A DNA stretch of 44,200 nucleotides from Geobacter sp. (GTDB lineage: Bacteria; Desulfobacterota; Desulfuromonadia; Geobacterales; Geobacteraceae), in the NCBI GenBank assembly GCA_003499925.1, contig DNRQ01000055.1:22160-66359 (forward strand). The letters are read 5' to 3'. The translations under genes were made by a program, and so were the position numbers. This document shows positions 23,578 through 31,000 of the stretch, one piece after another (within the stretch, counting starts at the first letter, position 1; every line of letters begins with the position of its first letter). The notes beneath the pieces were generated by a model that was not told the origin of the DNA, did no database searches, and saw nothing but the letters and a program-made list of their open reading frames with translations.

Positions 23578-23785
23578 CGAGCGACCCCTGAATGTTAGTT
23601 TTTTCAACTTAAGGTAGCCACGCTGTTAATATCTTCGATTTAAGGACGGCTACCGCATACATCTCCTCCTCGTGTGAATTTTCTCCACTTAAGGAGGCGC
23701 CTACCTCGCCAGATGTTAATATCGACAACTTAAATGCCACTTTTTGTTATTATAGTCAACTTTAGGTTAATATAAACAAGTTAAT
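23553..23785. promoter_or_regulatory. Array of seven TTAA-N10-TTAA operator-like repeats
   Basis: Seven 19-bp units with consensus TTAATATNNNCAACTTAAG start at 23553, 23595, 23626, 23675, 23716, 23747 and 23767. Start-to-start distances are 42, 31, 49, 41, 31 and 20 bp, most near multiples of the helical repeat. The first overlaps codons at the 5' end of the Fic gene, and the rest fill its upstream region. They are likely binding sites for a dimeric regulator, plausibly the Fic protein's own N-terminal domain. Confidence 0.75.
23744..23773 (+). promoter_or_regulatory. Possible plus-strand promoter inside the operator array
   Basis: TTGTTA (23744-23749) and TAATAT (23768-23773) are 18 bp apart on the plus strand, overlapping the last two operator units. 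It would transcribe away from the Fic gene toward the terminator at 23906-23940. Confidence 0.35.
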
Positions 23786-23822
23786 TCCCGCCAGCCATAC
23801 TTTGGAGGGGTGAGTGTAGGTT

Positions 23823-23900
23823 ATGGTGGCTTCGTCTCCAAACAAAATGGTACAGACCCGTGAGCACGCTCGACAGCCGAACGTCGCCGTTGGCTCCTGA
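23823..23900 (+). CDS. Possible 25-residue small protein
   Basis: ATG 23823 follows GGAGGGG by about 12 bases. The frame ends at TGA 23898-23900, 6 bases before a strong terminator. A candidate promoter lies upstream within the operator array. The peptide (starting MVASSPNKMVQTREHARQ) has no features I recognise. The transcript could equally be a non-coding RNA or a remnant. Confidence 0.2.
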   Translation: MVASSPNKMVQTREHARQPNVAVGS

Positions 23901-23905
23901 ACGAG

Positions 23906-23940
23906 AAGGAGCCCCACCTATGACAGGGGGGCTCCTTTTT
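23906..23940 (+). terminator. Rho-independent terminator (plus strand)
   Basis: AAGGAGCCCC and GGGGCTCCTT arms are followed by a run of T's to 23940. No convincing plus-strand gene precedes it, apart from the small candidate at 23823-23900. Confidence 0.75.
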
Positions 23941-23981
23941 CAACACGTTAAGTAAACCCCCCGGGAGTTCCCGGGGGGGCT
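23936..23981. repeat. Right 46-bp inverted repeat of the Fic segment
   Basis: Reverse-complement partner of 21941-21986 (42 of 46 positions). It begins in the T-run of the plus-strand terminator and ends 6 bp before the stop codon of the 23987-27196 gene. Confidence 0.8.
23957..23978 (-). terminator. Terminator of the TPR/InlB gene
   Basis: Perfect stem CCCCCCGGGA/TCCCGGGGGG with a 2-base centre, followed on the minus strand by TTTACTT. It is 8 bp after the stop at 23987 and contained in the right inverted repeat. Confidence 0.6.
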
Positions 23982-23986
23982 GGATG

Positions 23987-26900
23987 CTAGCGCAGCAAGA
24001 GTCGCTCGATCCTGAGCGTCCCCTGCCTGATCTTCAAATAACCGTCCAGCACGGTGAAGCTGGTCGGCGTTCTGGTGAGGAAGGCAGCGTCCGTGAAGCC
24101 GCCTTTGAGCCGGATCGCCGCCGGGCTGGTCATGATGACGTTCTCCACGAAGCTCTCCGCCTTGGCGCGGACCGTCTGTCCCTGCGTGCTGATCGCGTCC
24201 AGTGCCCCGCCGATGCTGTGGTAGGGGGCGGTCCTGCCGTCGATGCGCACCGTCGCGGGTTTGGCGCTGAAGCTCGCCGTAACGCTCCTGGCGGCGTTCA
24301 TGAGCACCTGGCAGCTACCGGTCCCGGTGCAGGCGCCGGTCCAGCCGCCGAAGAGCGAATTGGAGGAGACGCTCGGGGTAAGGGTGACGCTGCTGCCACC
24401 GTTGAAGCTCGCGCTGCACTCTGCGCTGCTGCCGGTGACGCAGGCGATGCCTGTGGGGTTGCTGTGGACGCTGCCGCTTCCGGCGCCCGCCGTGACTACC
24501 GACAGGGTCCACACCTGCTGGTTCACCACCTGGGTGAGGGTTTGGGAGCTGGAGACGTTGAAGCTGTTGTTGCCGTCATAGGAGGCGGTGATGGAGTGGC
24601 TCCCCGCCGCCAGCGAGGAAGTGGTGAGGCTCGCCTGGCCGCTCGCGTTCAGCGTCGCGCCCCCCAGGACCTGGCTGCCGTCCTTGAAGGTCACGTGGCC
24701 GCCGGGGGTTCCGGTGGCGGCGGAGACCGTGGCGGTGAAGCTCACCGACTGGCCGGTCAGCGACGGGTTCGGCGAGGAGGCGAGCGTCGTGCCGGTCGAG
24801 GCAACCTTCCTCAGTGCCGCATCGATCCCGGTCCTGATGACGGGAGCCGTGACGGTCACAGCAGTTGCCGTTGACATCGACGCGGCATTGACGTACCAGA
24901 GATTTTGATAGTTGATCTGCTGCCCGGTGAACATCACCTTGCAGCCGCCGCTGGGCAACCCGGTCACGTTGTAGTACCCGGAATAGTCTGTCATGGACGA
25001 CGCCAGGAATTCGCCGGACTGGCTGCTGTAGATGCCGACCGAAACGCCGGAAATCCCTGCAGAGCTCGCTGCATCCCGGACTCTCCCCGAGATCCCTCCA
25101 CCCTGGCTCAACAGGACCTCGTTCAGGGTGGTGTTGTCGGGTGCGGTTACCGTTACCGGAGCGCCTGCGTTGTACCACTGCGGCGCATAGTAGCCGCCGC
25201 TGTTGCCGACTTTGACCTTGTAGCTGCCGCTTGGCAGCCTCTGCACGGTGTAGGAGCCGTTCCAGTTGGAGGTTGCCGAAGCTACGCTCTTGTTGGTCTG
25301 GCTGTCATAGACCGTGACGGTGACGTAGGAGAGCCCCTGATTGCCGGCCGCATCCCTGACCCAGCCGGTAATGGCGCCCCCTTTTATCAAGGCGGCATCT
25401 GCCAGGTTGAGGTCGGCGGGAGTCAGCACCACGGTATCTGCACTCTGCTGGTCCGGCTTGTTGCGGTACCACTGATTGATGAATCTGGAGTCCAAGGCGC
25501 TGAAACTGACCTTGTAGCTTCCGCTGTTCATGCCGCTTATCGAGTAGGCGCCGGTGGAGTCCGAATAGGTCTGGCCACCCCACGAACCGGTGACGCTGTC
25601 GTAGAAAGTCACGTAAGCCTGCATCCCCTGCTGGGTGGCGGCATCCTTAACCTTCCCCCTGACCACCCCTGCAGGCGGCGGCTGCTGATACCCCCAGATC
25701 GAGACGGTACTGCTCAGGTTGGAGAGGTCATCCGAGGCGACCTGCAGTTCGGCGTTGAGATAACCAAAGGTGGTAGGGGGCCGCTTGGTGGCGACGCTTA
25801 CCGTGCAGGAAGTGCCCACTGCAAGGGTCGGGGTGAGGCTGGTGCAGCTCCCCCTGGTAACGGTAAAGTCGGCAGCGTTGGTTCCGGTGAAGCTCAAAGA
25901 CGAGACGTGCAACGTGGCGGTCCCCCTGTTGGCGAGGGTGACCGTCTCGGGCTCCGCCGGGAAGCCGGTGGAATCCCAGATAGAGATGTAGCTCGGGTCC
26001 ACCTCGAGCAGCGGGGTTTCCCTGCCGCTGCAGGTAACGCCGAGAATATGGGAGCCGTAGCGGGCCAGGAAATCCTGCTGCCCGGTGATGCCGTCGGGGA
26101 AAAGCCCCTTGAAGGTCGGATCGGGGAGCGCCAGCCCGCTTGCGCAGTTGGACAGACTGGAACGTATGCTGATGGGGGAAGCGGCGTCGAACAGTTTCGA
26201 GAGGTCGATCTTGCGGTTCTGCTCGGGGCCGGAGCCGGGGAAGACGTGCGCCCCGTCGACGGCGGCCCGGACCTCGGCCAGCATCCCGGCTATCTCCTGC
26301 AGCCCCTCTGCGGAAAGGTCGAACGGCTCGTTGCTGACCGGGGCATCGACCACGAAGAGGTGATGGGCAGAGCCCGCGCGCGCCTGGAGCACCGGCAGCG
26401 CCATGGTGTAGGTGTCGATGAAATTGACCAAAGCGGTACGGGCGGTCGTGAGCCGGGCCGGCTCATGCGGGGTCAGGAAGCTCGCGTCGGCGAAGAGCTG
26501 CTTGTAGGTCATAAGCTGGTCCGGAGCGACCCCTATCTCGGGGATGCTGACGTCGGGCCCGTAGACTATCATCAGGTTGAGATTGCAGATCACCACGTTG
26601 AGAAGCGCCTTGATGACCAGCGCGTCGGCGTAGTCGATGGCGAGGTTGCCGCCGTAGGTTGCCGCGATAGCCGAGGGGGCGATGATGGAGCTGAAGGAGG
26701 GACTGGTCACCTTGGCGAGGTTGGCGAGCGCCGCTTCCAGTTCCGGCAGCACCTTGGCTCCCACGAAATCGAGCACCGCGCCGGTTCGCGGCGTGGTGGG
26801 TGCCAGCTCCTCGGGGTCGGTCCCTTCGATGCCGTAGAGCCCGAAAGTCTCGAAGGAAAAGCCGGAGAACTCGAAGATCTCCCTGACGCTGTCCATACCG

Positions 26901-27196
26901 GCGCTGCTGCCGGGCTGCTCCAGGATGGCGAAGACGCGGGTCACCCCCAGGAGCAGGTTCGCCTCCTGGTTATCGGGGGCCGCGGCGACGGCCTTGGCGA
27001 ACTGCTCGCGCGCCGCCAGGATGTCGTGGGTTTGCAGATAATACTTGCCGTTGTTGATAAGCGGCAGAGGATCGACCGCGGCCTCAGCCGTCTTGTAGAG
27101 CGGGACCGAGGAATCCGGCGGGGACAAGACGGCTGCAGTCGCTCCCCAGACCGCCAGCAGGCAGGATAGCACGACAAGGACCAGCAACTTCTTCAT
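23987..27196 (-). CDS. Secreted TPR-like/Ig-like protein with InlB B-repeat and shared C-terminal module
   Basis: A protein of 1069 residues, ATG 27196 with GGAGGG 4 bp upstream. Signal peptide MKKLLVLVVLSCLLAVWGA. A helical TPR-like unit (about 48-85, YYLQTHDILAAREQFAKAVA) starts a mostly helical region to about 400, shared almost end to end with the 36785-41809 protein. Then come a choice-of-anchor-D-like beta domain (about 405-515), three carboxypeptidase-regulatory/SdrD-like repeats (about 525-810, each with a G-x-ITGWVRD or ISGRVRD start), and a Big_3-type Ig-like domain (about 815-905). A divergent InlB B-repeat (about 912-985, WTGACTGTGSC) and the C-terminal module ending LKIRQGTLRIERLLLR follow. 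It is 24 bp downstream of the LptC-like gene, so probably in the same transcript. The function is unknown; cell-surface or matrix is inferred. Confidence 0.85.
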   Translation of the reverse strand: MKKLLVLVVLSCLLAVWGATAAVLSPPDSSVPLYKTAEAAVDPLPLINNGKYYLQTHDILAAREQFAKAVAAAPDNQEANLLLGVTRVFAILEQPGSSAGMDSVREIFEFSGFSFETFGLYGIEGTDPEELAPTTPRTGAVLDFVGAKVLPELEAALANLAKVTSPSFSSIIAPSAIAATYGGNLAIDYADALVIKALLNVVICNLNLMIVYGPDVSIPEIGVAPDQLMTYKQLFADASFLTPHEPARLTTARTALVNFIDTYTMALPVLQARAGSAHHLFVVDAPVSNEPFDLSAEGLQEIAGMLAEVRAAVDGAHVFPGSGPEQNRKIDLSKLFDAASPISIRSSLSNCASGLALPDPTFKGLFPDGITGQQDFLARYGSHILGVTCSGRETPLLEVDPSYISIWDSTGFPAEPETVTLANRGTATLHVSSLSFTGTNAADFTVTRGSCTSLTPTLAVGTSCTVSVATKRPPTTFGYLNAELQVASDDLSNLSSTVSIWGYQQPPPAGVVRGKVKDAATQQGMQAYVTFYDSVTGSWGGQTYSDSTGAYSISGMNSGSYKVSFSALDSRFINQWYRNKPDQQSADTVVLTPADLNLADAALIKGGAITGWVRDAAGNQGLSYVTVTVYDSQTNKSVASATSNWNGSYTVQRLPSGSYKVKVGNSGGYYAPQWYNAGAPVTVTAPDNTTLNEVLLSQGGGISGRVRDAASSAGISGVSVGIYSSQSGEFLASSMTDYSGYYNVTGLPSGGCKVMFTGQQINYQNLWYVNAASMSTATAVTVTAPVIRTGIDAALRKVASTGTTLASSPNPSLTGQSVSFTATVSAATGTPGGHVTFKDGSQVLGGATLNASGQASLTTSSLAAGSHSITASYDGNNSFNVSSSQTLTQVVNQQVWTLSVVTAGAGSGSVHSNPTGIACVTGSSAECSASFNGGSSVTLTPSVSSNSLFGGWTGACTGTGSCQVLMNAARSVTASFSAKPATVRIDGRTAPYHSIGGALDAISTQGQTVRAKAESFVENVIMTSPAAIRLKGGFTDAAFLTRTPTSFTVLDGYLKIRQGTLRIERLLLR

Positions 27197-27220
27197 AAAC
27201 CCTCCAGTTAAGATTGCATG

Positions 27221-27757
27221 TCATTTCATCGGGTAGCTTTTACCATCATCGTTAATTTCAATCACGCCGCTTTTGAGATAGATCCTGGCATGTTTGACCT
27301 GGGGCAGAGGCTTGTCATTAATGGTGACGGAAACCCCCTTTTTCAACAGGAGCGGACCGGTAGATTGGGCGTCCCATTCGGCCTGGTCCGCCGCAAAGGT
27401 GGTAGTCCCCCTGGAGGTCCGGACGGTTCCTGTCAGTTCCTCGATGAAGTTGGTCTTCACCAGGTTCGAGCGCAGCCCCAGCAGGCGTCTTCCCCTGCGA
27501 ACCACCCTCTTGCCGGAGATCTTTATCTTGACCTCATCGTCAGCTTCCGAATAGCTGAACGTGGTCAGCACCCCTTCGACATCATCGGGAAGGACCCTGG
27601 CGGCCGGCTGGACCGGGTCTGCTGCCGGCTTCACTCTCAGAAGCGAAGAGCGGACCACCATAAACAGTAAGACGATCACCGCAATGAGTATCGAGCCCAG
27701 CAGCAGTCGGGATCGGTTACGCGTGAGCCAGGCAATTTTTTCCGGTAAATCAAGCAC
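27221..27757 (-). CDS. LptC-like membrane-anchored periplasmic protein
   Basis: A protein of 178 residues. GTG 27757 with AGGTG 6 bp upstream fits; the frame is open to 27910, but that would include the promoter. One N-terminal transmembrane segment (LLLGSILIAVIVLLFMVV, about 18-36) is followed by a beta-rich periplasmic domain. Features such as FSYSEADDEVKIKISGKRVV, TTTFAADQAEWDAQSTGPLLL and GVSVTINDKPLPQVKHARIY resemble LptC/OstA-like folds, which pass lipopolysaccharide from the inner membrane to the periplasmic bridge. It is not beside lptA or lptB here. It leads a two-gene unit with the secreted 23987-27196 protein, so a separate role in delivering or tethering surface polymers is possible. 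Family membership is likely but not certain. Confidence 0.7.
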   Translation of the reverse strand: MLDLPEKIAWLTRNRSRLLLGSILIAVIVLLFMVVRSSLLRVKPAADPVQPAARVLPDDVEGVLTTFSYSEADDEVKIKISGKRVVRRGRRLLGLRSNLVKTNFIEELTGTVRTSRGTTTFAADQAEWDAQSTGPLLLKKGVSVTINDKPLPQVKHARIYLKSGVIEINDDGKSYPMK

Positions 27758-27812
27758 TACGGCACCTAAAGACAAACAATCAGTAAAACAGGGAGATACA
27801 AGACGATAGCCT

Positions 27813-27841
27813 TTATTGCATGGCTGCCGTATACGTGTCAA
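27813..27841 (-). promoter_or_regulatory. Sigma-70 promoter, copy 2 of a twin pair
   Basis: TTGACA (27841-27836), 17-bp spacer and CAATAA (27818-27813) lie on the minus strand, about 56 bp upstream of the GTG at 27757. The spacer GTAT..GGCAGCC.TG is shared with the promoter at 21611-21639. Confidence 0.65.
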
Positions 27842-28011
27842 TTTTTTTAATCTTTGCAAATCCGGGTTCTGGCGGGCCAGCGGAAACCCGGCAAAGCGGT
27901 GCCCCCTCACCGGCGAACCTCCCCTACCGGCTGATCTTTCCGTGACATTCCGGCCTGAGTGTGCTCCGGCGCGCTGCCTCAGGACCGCGATCGGCGGGAG
28001 CTGCCATCACA

Positions 28012-28042
28012 AAGAGAGGAGAGCCTTGTGGGCTCTCCTCTC
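28012..28042 (-). terminator. Terminator-like hairpin after the putative-Ig gene
   Basis: Perfect 13-bp arms AGAGAGGAGAGCC/GGCTCTCCTCTCT flank a 5-base loop. It is 40 bp downstream of the stop at 28083 on the minus strand. The following CTTTG is only a weak U-tract. Confidence 0.6.
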
Positions 28043-28082
28043 TCTTGGAACCGGAACGCGGGATGACCCGGGTTGCTGCGAG

Positions 28083-31000
28083 CTAGCGGATTACCAGCCG
28101 ATCCGCGGCCAGACGCCCGCCTGGTATCTTCAGGGTCCCCTTGAGCACCGTCGGCAGCAGGGTCCTGCCGGTATAGGCGGCATTGAAGCCGCCTTTCAAG
28201 GTGATCGTCTTGCCAAGGTTCATGGTCACGCTCTCCGTCAGTTCGGTATCCAGCAAAAGGATGGTCGCGTTCGTTCCTGCTGCCAGATAGGCGGCGCTGA
28301 GCGTGCTGAAGCCGGTACTGCCGATCATGGCCCTGGGTACGGCGTCGAAGCTGGCCGACACCGTCCTGACGGCGGTCAGGTCGGTGCTGCAGCCATCGGC
28401 TCCCGTGCAGACCCCGGACCAGCCGCCGAAGGTGGAGTAGGCGCCCGCCGTCGCGCTCAGATTCACCGTGGTGCCGCCTAGGAAGTCATTGCTGCAGCCG
28501 ATGCTCGATCCGCTGGCGCAGGCGATGCCGGTCGGGGTACTGTTGACCGAGCCGCTCCCCGGGCCGGTCACTGCCACGGTCAGGGTCCAGGTATTGCTGA
28601 CCTGTGCGCTTGCTGCCGCCGATAGGTTGCCGGCGCCGTCTCTGACAAAGAGGTAGAGGGCATGGGCGCCGTCGCTGCTAAAGGTGTAGCCGGAGGGCTT
28701 CGCCGTCTGCCAGCCGCCGGCGCTGGTCGCCGGCACTGCGGCGCTTTCGGAGAGGAGGTAGGCCGCTACGCCGCTGCCGCCGGCCGTGTCGAGCGCGGTA
28801 AGGAGCGTGAAGGCGACCGTGCGGCCATTGCTGATTTGGGCGGGGACGCTGAAGGCGGTCACGGAAGGTTTGGCACGATCCAGCTTGACCGTCTTGCTGC
28901 GCCAGTTGGAGATGTTGCCGGCGCCATCCTTGGCCCAGGCATAGATGGTGCGGCTGCCGTCCGCGCTGGCGGACATGGTGAAGCTGGCGGGCTTGGCGGC
29001 GCTCCACCCTGCAGCCGATCCCTGCGGCAAGGTTGCCGTTTCGGTCAGGAGATAGCCGGCGATGCTGTCGGAATCAGCACTGGCAGTGAGGATCGTGACC
29101 GGCACCTGCAGGGTGTTGACCGCCGCCGGCAGGCTGAAGGCGGTGACCGAAGGAGCGGAGGGGTTGATCAGCACCGGAGCGCTCAGCGCAGTCGAGACGT
29201 TCCCGGCGCCATCCCTGGCCCAGGCGTAGAGGGTCCGGGCGCCGCTGCTGCCGGCGGCAAAGGTGAAGCTCTCGGGCCTGGCGGCGCTCCAGCCGCTGTC
29301 GGAGGCGAGCGGTTCGCCGGCCACCGCTCTGATCAGGTAGCCGGAGAGGCCGCTGCCACCGGCCGCATCGCTGGCGCTGAGGGTCGACACCGGAACGGTC
29401 AGGGATCTGCTGACTGCCGGGAGGCTGAAGCCGGTAACGGTCGGCGCAGTGATGTCGATGATCACCGTTGCCGTCAGGGCTGCCGATATGTTGTCGGCGA
29501 CGTCCTTGGTCCAGGCGTAGAGCACCCTGGCTCCGGATGTGACGGAGGCAAAGGTGTAGCTTGCGGGCTTTGCGGCGCTCCACCCTGCCGCTGCGGCCGG
29601 AGGCGTGCCGGCGGTCTCGGTGATCAGGTAGCCGGCCAGCCCGCTCCCTCCGCTGTTGTCGGCAGCGGTGAGGCTGGTTACCGGCACGGTGCTGCTGCTG
29701 ACCGCCGCCGGTAGGCTGAACCCGGTCACCGCGGGGGCGGTGCTGTCGATGGCGCTGCTGAAGTTGATGCCGCCGACATCGAGGTTCTCTACCGTAACCG
29801 CCCGGCTCCCCTCGGCAAACCAGCGCTGCGCCAGGACCGGGGTGACGCTGTAGCTGCCGTTGACCAGGTGCCGGAACAGGTAGGCGCCGCCGGCGTCTGC
29901 CGTGGCGCTCTTGCTCTGGGCGCCGCTCAGCACGACCATCGCTCCGGCACCGTTGATCCCCAGGGTGCCGGCGAGCTCGTAGTCGTTGGCGCAGAGGATG
30001 GTGAGTGTATAGCCCCTCTGGGCCGTGCCTACCTGGTCGGCCGCCTGGACTGTGAGCGGGAACGATCCGCAGACGACGGGGTTGCCGGCGAGGGAACCGC
30101 TGCCGCTGAGGGTGATTCCCTGCGGCAGGGTGGTGCCGTCGGCCAGGGTCCAGCTGTAGGGGGAGATGCCGCCGGAGCCGGCCAGGGCGACCGGGCCGTA
30201 GGATGACTTCTGCAGCGCGTCCTGAAGGGTTGCCGTCCCTATGACCAGCGGGTCGACGGCGAAGATGCTGAACCCTTGCTGCACCGAAGCCTGCGGGTTG
30301 CCGTCATCGGTTACGTGGACGGTGAAGCTGCTGCTCTCTCCGGCGGCCAGATTGATGGTGCCGCTGATGCTGCCGCTGGAGGAGTTGAGGGTGAGCCCGG
30401 CCGGCAGGGCCCCGCTGGCGATCCCGAAGGAGTACGGGGGCAAGCCGCCGGTGGCGGCGATGCTGCCGGCATAGGGTACGCCGCGTACCGCCGCCTTGAG
30501 CGGCGTGGCGCTCAAGGCCAGCTCAGGAACTATCCGGATGCTGTAGGAACGGACCACCCGTTGCACCGGGGTGCCGTTGTCGCTCAGTTCCAGTTCGAAG
30601 CTGTAGCTGCCGGCTGCCGTGGCGCTGCCGCTGATGGTCGCCACGCCGGCGTTGTGCGACAGGGAGGTGCCGGGTGGGAGGGTGCCGCTCTTAAGGGCCC
30701 AGCTGTAGGGGGCGCTGCCGAGCTGGGGACGGATGTTGGCGCTGTAGGCGTGGTTCACCCTGCCGTCGGGGAGGCTCCTGTCATATATGGAGAGCGTGTC
30801 GGAGATATCGAAAGTGTAGCTCCTCTGCGCCTTCTGGGCCGGGGCATCGCTGTCGGTGACCTCGAAGGTGACGCTGCTGGTGATTTTGCTGGTCGGGGTG
30901 CCACTGATACTCCCTCCGGGGTTCAGGTTGAGGCCCGCAGGGAGGGTGCCGGTTTTGACGGCCCATGAGTAGCTGGGGAGCCCGCCCAGCGCCGCCAGGG

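Noticed and set aside
23553..23785. CRISPR array
   Set aside because: Units are 19 bp, imperfect, and separated by only 1-30 bp of unequal length; no cas gene is present.
24905..27169. 754-codon open frame on the plus strand
   Set aside because: Antisense shadow of the TPR/InlB gene; composition rich in Gly/Arg/Val with no recognisable fold.
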